Shown: positions 34,271 to 43,457, counted from the first letter of the stretch. The stretch: DNA of 55,503 bases from Bryobacterales bacterium (GCA_003167495.1 PMSX01000328.1:1-55503); one strand, 5' to 3'. Translations and numbers: made by a program. Notes: generated from the sequence alone by a model not told the origin.

Positions 34271-37200
34271 ATGCGCCTGTTTCTCTCATTCTTCTTTTTT
34301 GAACTGAAGTTCCGCGCCAAGAGTGTTTCAACTTACGTTTACTTCCTTATTTTTTTCGGCTTGAGTTTCATGGGCGTCACACTCGAAGATTTTAGTTTCA
34401 TTGGGCCGGGCCGTGTTCTGCTCAACGGGCCGTTTGCGACGATCCGGCAGGATTTTAACCTCTCCGCCTTCGGCATGCTTGTTCTGTCGGGCATCTTTGG
34501 GCCTTCCATCCTGCGCGACTTCCAGAACGACACCTACCAGCTCGTTTTTACAAAGCCCATCTCAAAGATTGCCTACTTGGGAGGCCGCTGGGCAGGCTCC
34601 TTTGTGACGTCGGTGCTGATCTTTTCGGGGCTGATCTTTGGTGAAATACTGGGGTCTATCGCGCCTTGGGCCGACCACACTCGCCTCCTACCCGTGACGC
34701 CTTCCCTGCTCCGGACGTATCTGGTCATCTTCTTCGATATCCCGTTTTTACAGATTTTCTTTCTCGGCGCTATCTTTTTTCTGGTCGCGGCTTTGACGCG
34801 CAAAATGATCGTAGTTTATCTGCAAGGCGTGGCGTTCTTCGCGCTCTATCTCATTCTGCTCGCCTCCGTCATCAGCACGCGTAGCCTTGATCGCTTTGTC
34901 CCGTCCCTGGTCGATCCGTTGGGCGTTGTATTAATCGACACAATCACCCGCTACTGGACCGTGGTGGAACAAAACACTTTGCTGCTTCCCTGGCACGGCG
35001 TATTTCTTTACAATCGCCTGCTCTGGACTGGCGTAGGCATCTTGTCTCTGGCGGCAACGTATATATTCTTCCCAATCAGTGCCGAGGCGCTCTCGCGGCG
35101 CCGTTCGTCCAAAAAAGCAGAGGAGGAACCGGAAATCCTATCGCGTCCGGCGGCGCATATAACTGCACCCGTTTTACAGAAGACTTTTTCCGCCGCCACT
35201 TCCCTAAGTCAGCTTATTTCCCTGGTGCGTATCCGTCTGCGCAACACCGTCCGGGAGTTACCGTTCTGGGCCATTGTGCTATTGATGGTCGCCAACACCA
35301 TGATCGGAGGTCATTTCGCGGGCCATGTGCAGGACCGCAACGTTTGGCCGGTGACCTCACTCATGTTGGGTGTCGTCGAGGGTAGCTCAGAGCTGTTTCT
35401 CTTTATCGTGGGAGCGATGTATGCCGGTGAGTTGATGTGGCGTGAGCGCGACACTGGCTTCACACAGATCCATGACGCTCTCCCGTTTCATGAATGGATC
35501 GACTGGGCCGCCAAAGCTGTCACAATTTGCCTGGTAGAGACCGCGCTACTCACAGTCGTCATGGGTTGCGGCATCCTGAGCCAAATTTTGGCCGGATACT
35601 ATCGCTTCGAACTCGGTCAGTACTTATTAGAGCTTTACGTCGTTACGCTCCCGAATCTGTTGACCTTGGTCTTGTTTGCGTTAGTTGTGCAGAGTCTGGT
35701 GAGCAACAAATACATCGGCCACGCCATTGTGGTCATCGCCATCCTAGTCCCAACATTTCTCATTCCGGCCGGCTATGTCAACCGCTTATATCTTTTTGAC
35801 ACCGCCACCGATTACACTTATTCGGACATGAATGGCTACGGGCACTTTGTGCCAGGCCTCCTTTGGAGCACGGCATATTGGCTGCTCTGGTCGTTGTTGC
35901 TCGTGGTGATCGCGTTAGCGTTCTCACGCCGCGGGACAGACTCAGGCATGCGGCCACGCCTGATCAACGCGCGCCGCAGTCTGCCTGTTTTAGGCCCAGC
36001 CGCCGCTCTGCTAGCATTGGGCGTCGTCGCCGTGGGCGGTTGGTTTTTCTACAACACGCATCTCCTGAACCAATATCTCTCCGACAAAGACGCCCGCCAC
36101 CTGCAAGCCGCCTACGAAGCGAAGTACAAGAAATACGAAAACATCATCCAACCGAAAATCACCGCGGTTGATTGCAAAGTGAATCTGCATCCCGAAACAC
36201 GCTCTTTTGATGCCACGGCCACTTACCTGCTGCTGAACCGGAGCGCACAGCCCATCGACGAAATTCACATCACGAACAACCGTGAGACGCAAACGGACAT
36301 CTCCTTTGATCGCACTGCCACTCTAAAACTGGACGATCAAAAGCTCTATTACCGCATCTATCGTCTCTCTCAACCCCTCGCACCCGGCGAACAACTCCGC
36401 CTCGATTTTCGCGTCTCCCACGCAACGCAAGGTTTCCGCAATAACGGCGAACTCGCGGAGATGGCCTACAACGGCATGTTTTTCGACAACAATTATTTCC
36501 CCAACCTCGGTTATGACCGAAACCGTGAGCTTAGTAATCCGGTGCGCCGCAGAGAAGAACATCTTCCGCCTTTAGAAGAGCTGGCTGATCGTGGTGACCC
36601 ACACTTCACAAACGTAAATCTGTTCAGCCCCAACTCCGATTGGATCACTTATCACGCCGTTGTGAGCACCTCCGGCGATCAAATCGCCCTATCACCCGGT
36701 TATCCGCAAAAGACGTGGCAGGAAAATGGCCGTAATTTTTTCGAATACTCCATGGGCGCAGCAAAAATAGCGGACTTCTTCAATTTCATCTCCGGCCGTT
36801 ACCTGGTCAAGCGCGTCCCTTATAAAGGTGTGAATATTGAGATCTACTACGATCCGAAGCACACCTTCGACATCGACGATTTCGTCGCAGCGTCCAAAGC
36901 TGGCCTCGATTACTATCAGCGTAACTACGGGCCCTACCAATTTGCCCAGTACCGCGTCTTGGAGTTTCCTCGTTATCGCGGCTTTGCTCAATCTTTTCCG
37001 AACACGGTGCCGTTTTCCGAAGGCCTCGGCTTCATCGGCCGCGTAGAGAAGCCCGAAGACATTGACTTTTGCTACTTTGTAACGGCCCATGAGCTCGCCC
37101 ATCAATGGTGGGGTCATCAACTCATCGGAGCTATGGTCAAAGGGTCGAACATGATGTCGGAAAGCCTGGCTGAATATTCCGCCTTGCGCGTAGCAGAGAA

Positions 37201-37858
37201 AAAGTACGGTACCGGTAACATGCGCAGGTTTTTGAAGAATGAGTTGGACGGCTATTTACGAGGCCGCGCCGGCGAGGTCCGCCGCGAACCGCCCATCGTG
37301 CTCGTACAAAACGAGCCTTATGTCTGGTATCAGAAAGGATCGCTCGTGCTTTACGCGCTTTCCGATTACATCGGCGAAGACAAACTCAACGCCGCCCTGA
37401 AGTCTCTGCTCGACAAACACAAATTCGCAGGGCCGCCCTATCCGGACACTCGCGATTTTGTCGCCGCTCTCCGCGAGGCCACTCCCGCTGATCTCCAATA
37501 CCTCATCACCGACCTATTCGAAACCATCACACTCTACGACAACAAAGTCACCAGCGCAAAAGTTACCGAGACGGCGGATCACAAGTTCAAAGTAAACATG
37601 GTGGTATCGGCCAAAAAGTTCCGCGCCGACGGAGCCGGCAATGAGAAGGCTCAGCCACTGCACGATCTCATCGAAGTCGGCGTTTTCAGCGGCAAAAAAG
37701 ACCACGAAAAGCCAATCCGCGTCGAAAAGCGCTGGCTCACGCAGGAATCGACGCCCATCGAGTTTGTCGTCGATCAGAAGCCGTCACGCGCAGGCATCGA
37801 CCCATACAGTAAGCTGATAGATCGCAATCCAGAAGACAATTTGATGGATGTTAACTAA
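34271..37858 (+). CDS. ABC-2-type permease fused to M1-family aminopeptidase
   Basis: A 1195-aa protein. About the first 590 residues are membrane domain, with two sets of helices; the second starts near TVRELPFWAIVLLMVANTMI. A connecting helix near 580-600 leads to an M1 metallopeptidase part. That part holds HELAHQWWGHQ (zinc ligands His940 and His944, general base Glu941) and Glu964 in SESLAEYSA. The preceding ABC ATPase supplies the transport energy. Such fusions occur in Bacteroidetes and Acidobacteria, but what they export or cleave is unclear. The last stop codon overlaps the msrC stop by 4 bp. Confidence 0.9.
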   Translation: MRLFLSFFFFELKFRAKSVSTYVYFLIFFGLSFMGVTLEDFSFIGPGRVLLNGPFATIRQDFNLSAFGMLVLSGIFGPSILRDFQNDTYQLVFTKPISKIAYLGGRWAGSFVTSVLIFSGLIFGEILGSIAPWADHTRLLPVTPSLLRTYLVIFFDIPFLQIFFLGAIFFLVAALTRKMIVVYLQGVAFFALYLILLASVISTRSLDRFVPSLVDPLGVVLIDTITRYWTVVEQNTLLLPWHGVFLYNRLLWTGVGILSLAATYIFFPISAEALSRRRSSKKAEEEPEILSRPAAHITAPVLQKTFSAATSLSQLISLVRIRLRNTVRELPFWAIVLLMVANTMIGGHFAGHVQDRNVWPVTSLMLGVVEGSSELFLFIVGAMYAGELMWRERDTGFTQIHDALPFHEWIDWAAKAVTICLVETALLTVVMGCGILSQILAGYYRFELGQYLLELYVVTLPNLLTLVLFALVVQSLVSNKYIGHAIVVIAILVPTFLIPAGYVNRLYLFDTATDYTYSDMNGYGHFVPGLLWSTAYWLLWSLLLVVIALAFSRRGTDSGMRPRLINARRSLPVLGPAAALLALGVVAVGGWFFYNTHLLNQYLSDKDARHLQAAYEAKYKKYENIIQPKITAVDCKVNLHPETRSFDATATYLLLNRSAQPIDEIHITNNRETQTDISFDRTATLKLDDQKLYYRIYRLSQPLAPGEQLRLDFRVSHATQGFRNNGELAEMAYNGMFFDNNYFPNLGYDRNRELSNPVRRREEHLPPLEELADRGDPHFTNVNLFSPNSDWITYHAVVSTSGDQIALSPGYPQKTWQENGRNFFEYSMGAAKIADFFNFISGRYLVKRVPYKGVNIEIYYDPKHTFDIDDFVAASKAGLDYYQRNYGPYQFAQYRVLEFPRYRGFAQSFPNTVPFSEGLGFIGRVEKPEDIDFCYFVTAHELAHQWWGHQLIGAMVKGSNMMSESLAEYSALRVAEKKYGTGNMRRFLKNELDGYLRGRAGEVRREPPIVLVQNEPYVWYQKGSLVLYALSDYIGEDKLNAALKSLLDKHKFAGPPYPDTRDFVAALREATPADLQYLITDLFETITLYDNKVTSAKVTETADHKFKVNMVVSAKKFRADGAGNEKAQPLHDLIEVGVFSGKKDHEKPIRVEKRWLTQESTPIEFVVDQKPSRAGIDPYSKLIDRNPEDNLMDVN

Positions 37859-38376
37859 CCTAAAGCCGCTTCTTCGCTCAGATCGGGCAGATCGTCGCTC
37901 GCCAGCGACGTCATAAACACCGATGCAACCGACTCGAGGCCTTCCTCGTCGTCTTCATCGAAACGGTTCAGGTTCTCGCTGTCCACATCCAACACACCGC
38001 GCAGTTTGCCCCAATTCAGCAGCGGCACCACAATTTCGGAGCGCGAACGCGGATCGCACGAAATATGCCCGGCGAACTTACTAACATCGGGAACAATGAT
38101 TGTTCGCGCGCCGGCTGCGGCCTTGCCGCAAACGCCGTCTCCGAAAGAAATACGCGTGCAGGCGACCCGTCCCTGAAAAGGTCCAAGCACCAACTCCTCA
38201 TCCTCCGCAAAATAGAAACCCACCCAGTTCACGTCGGGCAGGCACTGCTTCAGCAGAGCCGCGGTGTTAGCGGCGTTCGCCACCAAATTCCGCTCGTCCA
38301 CCAGCAAGTTGTGCAGCTGCTCGCAAATTTCCTGGTACAAGATAAATTTTGCGCCAGCTGGTGTTGAAACTTGCAT
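37855..38376 (-). CDS. msrC: free methionine-R-sulfoxide reductase (GAF domain)
   Basis: A 173-aa GAF-domain enzyme that reduces free methionine-R-sulfoxide. The three redox cysteines are Cys73 (VACTRI), Cys83 (GVCGKAA) and Cys107 (ISCDPRS). Their 10 and 24 residue spacing equals that of E. coli Cys84, 94 and 118. NWVGFYF and SEIVVPL are family motifs. I see no clear Shine-Dalgarno before the ATG. The 87-nt upstream region has unusual inverted repeats. It is convergent with the permease-peptidase gene. Confidence 0.9.
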   Translation of the reverse strand: MQVSTPAGAKFILYQEICEQLHNLLVDERNLVANAANTAALLKQCLPDVNWVGFYFAEDEELVLGPFQGRVACTRISFGDGVCGKAAAGARTIIVPDVSKFAGHISCDPRSRSEIVVPLLNWGKLRGVLDVDSENLNRFDEDDEEGLESVASVFMTSLASDDLPDLSEEAALG

Positions 38377-38380
38377 TATG

Positions 38381-38470
38381 GGATTAGTGTAACTCGGATC
38401 AGAGAAATCTCTAACAGGCGAATGCCTAGAATCGTCCTAATCCGAGTGCTTGTTGGTACTCCCTTAGGAC
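38381..38470 (-). promoter_or_regulatory. structured msrC leader with competing stems
   Basis: Between the QueG-TPR stop and msrC lie ACTCGGAT (38392-38399) and ATCCGAGT (38440-38447). They enclose two compact hairpins, AGAGAAATCTCT (38401-38412) and AGGCGAATGCCT (38416-38427), a three-way-junction-like layout. GGATTAG (38381-38387) can instead pair with CTAATCC (38437-38443). TTAGGAC (38464-38470) has its complement GTCCTAA at 38434-38440. The three long pairings exclude one another. Function is unknown. Confidence 0.4.
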
Positions 38471-39660
38471 TTTTCTTTGCGGCGATAAGGGGTATCTATG
38501 TAGTTCTTAGCCTCGGAAGCCGCCTCCGATTTGGGTGCCGCCTTGATCGCTTCACGATAAGCAGGTAGTGCATCTGCATGATGACCCTGCAAATCCTGCA
38601 CCTGCCCCAGCCGCAACCACGCCAAAACCGCGGTGCTCAGGTCCAGGCCAGACGCATTTTGCGTCACTTGGCGCAAATCTGCCAAGGCGTCCGGCAAATC
38701 GTTATACCAGAACAGCAAATTCCCTCGGAAGTAAAGAAGTTTCTGCGGGTTTAAGTTCGCATAGCCCACCGCGCCCTCCTTGCGCAGATCTTCGATCTCG
38801 GCCAAAACCGCCAATGCCGATTTCTTATCGCCGGCGTCACTATACATCTGCACCTGCTCCAGACGGAAAAGATAATTGCGCGGAAAACGGCCAGCCAGTT
38901 CTTTCAACAACGGAATCGCCTTACGCGGATCACGCTCGCGCCGGTAGATCGCAGCGAGCAAGACTTGTGCGTCGTAACGGTTGCGCATGCCCTGCTTAGC
39001 CACCAGTTCAAGCTGTTGAATGCCATCGGCCCGGTCTCCATGAAATCCGCCAAGGAAACCTAGTGCGCGCATATAGAACGGCAGCGAACCCACCACATAT
39101 TCATTCAGCCCGTAAACAAGCTTGGCATCCACATCTTTGGGGTCTAGTTCACGAATGCGTTCGTTCGCTTTGCGGGCCGCCGTTGCTTCCCGCAGCGAAT
39201 CCATCCAAGATTTCTCCACCAGGAACAGATAGTTCGAACGCAGCCCGTGCGCTACACTCATTGCGGCCAGCGCCTCTAGATCATTGGGATGGCGGCTGAG
39301 TTTCTCCGCGCTGATCGCCATGGCTTGCTGAAAGCAGTGTTCGAATCGCTGTTTATCTTTCTCTGAAATCTCCATCTTCGGCCGGCGAAGAAACGGATTA
39401 TTGCCGGAAACAAGCTGGCTTTCGAGCGCGCCGCTGCGCAGCATCTCTCGATAAAGAATGCCCTGCGCCACATGATTGAACATTTGCGGGTCTTCGGGGT
39501 GGGCGTTCAAATCGTTCTCGAAAACCTCAAGCGCTTGATCGAATTCGTTGTTGTAAAAGTGATCGTAGCCTTCGCTCACTGGAACTTCCGCCGCCAACAT
39601 GCGCTCGCTCAACAGCGACGCCATCAGCAACAACACCATCAGGCTTTTCGAATTTTGCAT
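38464..39660 (-). CDS. possible separate TPR protein inside the QueG fusion
   Basis: Alternative internal start at ATG 39660. It would give a 398-aa protein with a signal peptide (about residues 1-24, cut near MLAAEV) and several TPR-like helical repeats (FYNNEFDQALEVFENDL; AIPLLKELAGRFPRN; DALPAYREAIKAAP). No clear Shine-Dalgarno lies before the ATG; the upstream stretch is GC-rich. This entry records the second reading of the same frame as the QueG fusion and is less certain than it. Confidence 0.35.
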   Translation of the reverse strand: MQNSKSLMVLLLMASLLSERMLAAEVPVSEGYDHFYNNEFDQALEVFENDLNAHPEDPQMFNHVAQGILYREMLRSGALESQLVSGNNPFLRRPKMEISEKDKQRFEHCFQQAMAISAEKLSRHPNDLEALAAMSVAHGLRSNYLFLVEKSWMDSLREATAARKANERIRELDPKDVDAKLVYGLNEYVVGSLPFYMRALGFLGGFHGDRADGIQQLELVAKQGMRNRYDAQVLLAAIYRRERDPRKAIPLLKELAGRFPRNYLFRLEQVQMYSDAGDKKSALAVLAEIEDLRKEGAVGYANLNPQKLLYFRGNLLFWYNDLPDALADLRQVTQNASGLDLSTAVLAWLRLGQVQDLQGHHADALPAYREAIKAAPKSEAASEAKNYIDTPYRRKEKS

Positions 39661-40590
39661 CGCCGCCGCCACATTCCGCAAAAACCCTTCATATTTAGTA
39701 CGCCAAACGGGAGACTTCCCAAACATCCGTCTAAAATCCTCTTCCGAAAGCCCAGCCATTTCCTCCAGCTTAGGCGCGTTCACCTGCGGTGCAAACGATT
39801 CATCGTTTGTGTTTGGCGCCCGCTGGTTCCATGGGCAAACGTCTTGGCAAATGTCGCAACCAAACAAGTGGTTTCCCAATGCCGATTCTTCCTCCGCCGA
39901 AAACGCTCCGCGCTTTTCGATTGTCAGGTAAGAGATGCAGCGCCGCGAATCCAACGTCCATTCTCGCTTCTCATTCTGCACTATCGCTTGCGTCGGACAA
40001 GCATCGATGCATCTCCGGCACGTCCCGCAACGGTCCGGCGGCGCGACATTGGGGGCAAGCGGAATGGAAAGCAGTATCTCTCCAAGAAAAAACCACGAAC
40101 CCTGCTGTTCATTGATCAGGCACGTATTCTTGCCAATCCAACCAATTCCAGCGGCCCGCGCGTAAGAGCGTTCCAACAGTGGCGCTGTATCCACACAAAT
40201 TCTTGCTTCGAACGGCTCCCCGTGCGCCTCCGTAATCATCTTCAGCAACCGTTCTAACCCAGACCGCATCACGCCATGATAATCTTCGCCCCACGCGTAC
40301 CGTGAAATCCACCCGCGCGTATCGTCTTTTTCCTCAATCGATAAAGGATGCGGCGTCTGATACAGCTTCCCCACACAGAGAAGACTGCGCGCACTTGGCA
40401 ACAAATGGCGCGGATCAGCACGCAGATCGCCGCGATGGTCTGTCATGTAGCGCATTTCCCCCGCGTACCCCGCCGCCCGCCATTCTTCGAACCGCACGAA
40501 GTCTTCACTCGGCAACGCATCCGTCAAGCCTGCTAGTTCAAACCCGCAAGCATGCGCCATTTCTTTCAGACTCTCGGCGTTGATCGGCAA
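38464..40590 (-). CDS. queG: epoxyqueuosine reductase fused to a TPR protein
   Basis: A 708-aa single reading frame. Residues 1 to about 310 are QueG, the cobalamin and Fe-S enzyme for the last step of queuosine synthesis. It shows ICVDTAPLLERSYAR (Asp134), GWIGKNTCL, and two 4Fe-4S motifs, CGTCRRCIDACP and CDICQDVCP. From residue 311 on, MQNSKSLMVLLLMASLL looks like a signal peptide, followed by about 370 residues of TPR-like helices. The QueG C-terminal HEAT-like end is missing. Either a genuine fusion or two overlapping genes: an ATG at 39660 could start the TPR protein. The TTG start at 40590 has AGGAG 7 nt upstream. Confidence 0.85.
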   Translation of the reverse strand: MPINAESLKEMAHACGFELAGLTDALPSEDFVRFEEWRAAGYAGEMRYMTDHRGDLRADPRHLLPSARSLLCVGKLYQTPHPLSIEEKDDTRGWISRYAWGEDYHGVMRSGLERLLKMITEAHGEPFEARICVDTAPLLERSYARAAGIGWIGKNTCLINEQQGSWFFLGEILLSIPLAPNVAPPDRCGTCRRCIDACPTQAIVQNEKREWTLDSRRCISYLTIEKRGAFSAEEESALGNHLFGCDICQDVCPWNQRAPNTNDESFAPQVNAPKLEEMAGLSEEDFRRMFGKSPVWRTKYEGFLRNVAAAMQNSKSLMVLLLMASLLSERMLAAEVPVSEGYDHFYNNEFDQALEVFENDLNAHPEDPQMFNHVAQGILYREMLRSGALESQLVSGNNPFLRRPKMEISEKDKQRFEHCFQQAMAISAEKLSRHPNDLEALAAMSVAHGLRSNYLFLVEKSWMDSLREATAARKANERIRELDPKDVDAKLVYGLNEYVVGSLPFYMRALGFLGGFHGDRADGIQQLELVAKQGMRNRYDAQVLLAAIYRRERDPRKAIPLLKELAGRFPRNYLFRLEQVQMYSDAGDKKSALAVLAEIEDLRKEGAVGYANLNPQKLLYFRGNLLFWYNDLPDALADLRQVTQNASGLDLSTAVLAWLRLGQVQDLQGHHADALPAYREAIKAAPKSEAASEAKNYIDTPYRRKEKS

Positions 40591-40648
40591 TGGGCACTCC
40601 TACCTGCATGATAGTCGCGCCGCTTCCGTCTGTTGCTACCCTCGTGTT

Positions 40649-41431
40649 TTGACGCCACCATCCCTACTCGAACTCAAAAACGTTTTCGTTGAACGTGGGG
40701 GCCGCTTCGCTCTCAGCGGCCTGACCCTCAGCATCAACTCAGGCGAGCACGTCGCCATCCTCGGCCCCAACGGCAGCGGTAAATCCACGCTCATCAAAAC
40801 CATTACCCGCGAATGCTACCCCTTACTGAGCCCTGAAACATCTCTCAAGATCCTGGGCGCCGACAGTTGGAACATCTTCGATTTGCGCCACCACCTGGGC
40901 GTCGTCAGCAACGATCTTATGACCCAATGCACCCGCGACATCAAAGGCCGTGAACTCGTCCTGTCCGGTTTTTTCGGCTCGATAGGCATCTGGCCCAACC
41001 ATCACGTCCTCCCCGAAATGGAAACCGCCGCCGCCCAAGCCATGGCCCGCCTCGAAGTCACTCACTTAGCCGACCGCTGGCTCGACGAACTTTCCTCCGG
41101 CGAAGCCCGCCGCCTCCTAATCGCCCGCGCCCTCATTCACAACCCCCATACTCTCCTCCTCGACGAACCCACCACCAGCCTCGACCTCCCATCCCTCCGC
41201 GAAGTCCGCCAGCAACTTCGCAATCTCGCCCAATCCGGCGTCGGCCTCCTGCTCGTCACCCACCACCTCGACGACATCATCCCCGAAATTGACCGCGTCA
41301 TTCTCCTCAAAAACGGAGCGGTCTTTCTCGACGGACCCAAAACGCAAGTCTTGACGTCCCAAAGCCTTTCCACCACCTTCGGTGTGCCTGTTGAGGTGGT
41401 GGAACGCGAGGGCTTCTTTCACGCGTGGTAG
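40649..41431 (+). CDS. orphan ABC transporter ATP-binding protein
   Basis: A 260-aa ATPase with Walker A GPNGSGKST, signature LSSGEARRLL, Walker B TLLLDEPTTSLD and H-loop VTHHLDDI. It resembles ModF/PhnC-like or iron-type ATPases. No permease is adjacent. No good ATG exists; a TTG at 40649 fits the domain start (LTPPSLLELKNVFVE), and an in-frame TTG at 40580 would give 283 aa and overlap the divergent QueG start. The start is therefore unsure. The partner must be elsewhere, or the gene may be an orphan regulator of transport. Confidence 0.8.
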   Translation: MTPPSLLELKNVFVERGGRFALSGLTLSINSGEHVAILGPNGSGKSTLIKTITRECYPLLSPETSLKILGADSWNIFDLRHHLGVVSNDLMTQCTRDIKGRELVLSGFFGSIGIWPNHHVLPEMETAAAQAMARLEVTHLADRWLDELSSGEARRLLIARALIHNPHTLLLDEPTTSLDLPSLREVRQQLRNLAQSGVGLLLVTHHLDDIIPEIDRVILLKNGAVFLDGPKTQVLTSQSLSTTFGVPVEVVEREGFFHAW

Positions 41432-41461
41432 TTGCGGTGCGAGGCTGTTAATGTTTCTTGT

Positions 41462-42235
41462 ATGAAAACAGCATTGTACGGGCGGATCGTCTTTGGCGGG
41501 TCGGCGGTGCTGTTCGGGGTCATCGCACTGATGTGGTACGACTCTGACACTTGGCAAACCCTCCGTCAAATCTGGAGCCTGCCTTTTGGAACCATCATCG
41601 GCGGGTGTCTCATGATCGTTCAAATTGCCGGCGGGATTGGGGTGCAGTACCCGAGGACCGCGCGTTTGGCGTCGATCGTTCTCGGCATCGTCTATTTCCT
41701 TTTCTCCCTGGCCTGCATCCCCGCTATCACTGCCGCACCGACCATCTATGAGCATTACGGGAGTTTCTTCGAACAGTTTTCCTTACTCACTGGGACGATT
41801 GCCCTGTACGCCGCAACCGAGCCAAATGCAACGCGGGCAGTAGCGTTCGGCCGAATGGCGCGCCTTGGACTAGGAGTCTGCGCAATTTCATTTACGCTGA
41901 GTCAGATATTCTATCTTCCTGTGACAGCTGACTTGGTTCCAAAGTGGATTCCGCCAAATCAGACTTTTTGGGCGATACTCACGACGATCGCATTCGCACT
42001 CGCGGCGATTTCCATGCTCATCAATCGCCAGGCACGGCTTGCGATTCGCCTGATGACCCTCATGCTGGCACTCTTTGGTGTGTTGGTTTGGGTTCCGCGG
42101 CTGATCGCTCACCCCGAAGCTCATTTCAACTGGTCCGAATTCGGCTTGACTTTCCTAATTACAGGGGCTTTTTGGATAGTGGCTGATTTGGGGTCCGTCG
42201 AGGCACACTCAGCAACTGTTATACTTTCTTCCTGA
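41462..42235 (+). CDS. DoxX-like or uncharacterised polytopic membrane protein
   Basis: A 257-aa protein with about seven hydrophobic segments. The segments include GRIVFGGSAVLFGVIALMW, IIGGCLMIVQIAGGIGV and LASIVLGIVYFLFSLACI. Conserved polar spots between helices resemble DoxX/DUF families, but the match is weak. The ATG at 41462 is preferred over an upstream in-frame start. It precedes the SnoaL-like gene by 17 bp, so the two may be cotranscribed. Confidence 0.6.
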   Translation: MKTALYGRIVFGGSAVLFGVIALMWYDSDTWQTLRQIWSLPFGTIIGGCLMIVQIAGGIGVQYPRTARLASIVLGIVYFLFSLACIPAITAAPTIYEHYGSFFEQFSLLTGTIALYAATEPNATRAVAFGRMARLGLGVCAISFTLSQIFYLPVTADLVPKWIPPNQTFWAILTTIAFALAAISMLINRQARLAIRLMTLMLALFGVLVWVPRLIAHPEAHFNWSEFGLTFLITGAFWIVADLGSVEAHSATVILSS

Positions 42236-42252
42236 GCAAGGAGCATTTGGCA

Positions 42253-42669
42253 ATGGCATCGATCACAAGTTTGGCCGAGGCCTTTTTTGAGGCCTGCGAG
42301 ACGGGTAAAGGATGGGACGGTTGCAGCGAATACTGCACACCGGACGCCACATTTTCCGCCCAGGCGGAGCCCTTACTTGAAGTGAAAACGCTCGCCCAGT
42401 ACACCGACTGGATGAAGGGGATTATCGCGGTATTTCCCGGCGCTCGTTATGAACTAAAGTCGTTCGCCACGGATGCCACTCGGAACAACGTCGTCGCCTA
42501 TGCGGTCTTTCATGCAACCCATACGGGACAGGGTGGACCGGTTCCACCAACTGGCCTCAGCATGAGCACAGATTATGTCTATGTCATGCAGTTTGAGGGC
42601 GAGAAGATTGTGCAAATGACAAAGATCTGGCACTCCGGCCTGGCGTTGAAAGCCATCGGCTGGGCTTAG
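42253..42669 (+). CDS. SnoaL-like (NTF2-fold) protein
   Basis: A 138-aa protein. FEACETGKGWDGCSEYCTPDATF near the start and the later MQFEGEKIVQMTKIWH recall the SnoaL-like/NTF2 fold, used by polyketide cyclases, isomerases and many ligand-binding proteins. The ATG at 42253 has AAGGAG at 42239-42244. No catalytic residues can be assigned. The 3' end overlaps the convergent membrane-protein gene by 4 bp. Confidence 0.7.
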   Translation: MASITSLAEAFFEACETGKGWDGCSEYCTPDATFSAQAEPLLEVKTLAQYTDWMKGIIAVFPGARYELKSFATDATRNNVVAYAVFHATHTGQGGPVPPTGLSMSTDYVYVMQFEGEKIVQMTKIWHSGLALKAIGWA

Positions 42670-43388
42670 TATGTACGCATTCGCTCATCCCACTTCGAGA
42701 CGTTTACTCCCATTACGAGAAGCCATAGCGCAGTTGATAGCTCGCCAATGAAGGCGGGAGCGAGAATGGCAGGAAACATCTTATCCGCGACAGCGGGGGC
42801 AAGTAGCATGGCAAGACTATTGATTAAGTAGCACAACCCGGCAATTGCCTGCAACACGCCCAACATCTTAGGAAAGTAACCCGATTGATAAATTAAGTAT
42901 CCAGCAACAAGGCAACTAACGCCAAAGAAAATGAGCCCGATTCCAAAGCCGTATTCATGCAGCCCGAGAAAAAGAGACACGAGAGCATGCAGCCGTTTTT
43001 GTTCAAACGCCTCTAAGTGATCCCTCCGCCCCAAAAGCAGCAGCACGGCAACAAGATTCAGCTTGTTAACGCTCAATATCGCGGTCTGGAGCAAACTAAA
43101 AAGTGCGGCAAGCAAAGAAAGATTTTTGTTCACCGGTTTGAGCAACAAGTAAATGATCAGCGTCAGCGGGATATCACATAGGTGCATAACGAGGTCGCCG
43201 ACAATGCCGCTGCGAAATAGCAACTCCGAGGCCATGATCTTTTGGACTGTGGCTGCAGCATTTCCCGCCACTATGAGATTGCCTCTAACGAAGACTTCGC
43301 CGTAAACACCAGCCACAATAATGAGCAGGTAGAGCGCGCCTCCAGTGCGCGCATAAACTTGCGGTGACTTGGGCCTTTGTCCTGTCAT
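42666..43388 (-). CDS. DUF4386 family membrane protein
   Basis: A 240-aa protein with about six membrane segments. The pattern YARTGGALYLLIIVAGVYGE, then RSGIVGDLVMHLCDIPLTL, and FFGVSCLVAGYLIYQSGYFP, matches DUF4386 proteins as remembered. No function is established for the family. It lies 69 bp downstream of cas6 on the same strand and overlaps the SnoaL-like gene tail to tail by 4 bp. Confidence 0.8.
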   Translation of the reverse strand: MTGQRPKSPQVYARTGGALYLLIIVAGVYGEVFVRGNLIVAGNAAATVQKIMASELLFRSGIVGDLVMHLCDIPLTLIIYLLLKPVNKNLSLLAALFSLLQTAILSVNKLNLVAVLLLLGRRDHLEAFEQKRLHALVSLFLGLHEYGFGIGLIFFGVSCLVAGYLIYQSGYFPKMLGVLQAIAGLCYLINSLAMLLAPAVADKMFPAILAPAFIGELSTALWLLVMGVNVSKWDERMRTY

Positions 43389-43457
43389 TGAAACCGGCTG
43401 TTGGCCAGCGCGGCCAAAGCCGAGGGTAGCACGGGGGGCTCGGTCGGACGTGTCCGG

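Noticed and set aside
40580..40648. The 23-codon N-terminal extension of the orphan ABC ATPase
   Set aside because: It is Cys/His-rich without family similarity and overlaps the divergent queG start.
43389..43457. A CRISPR array or leader next to cas6
   Set aside because: The gap is only 69 bp with no repeats, and none are found nearby.
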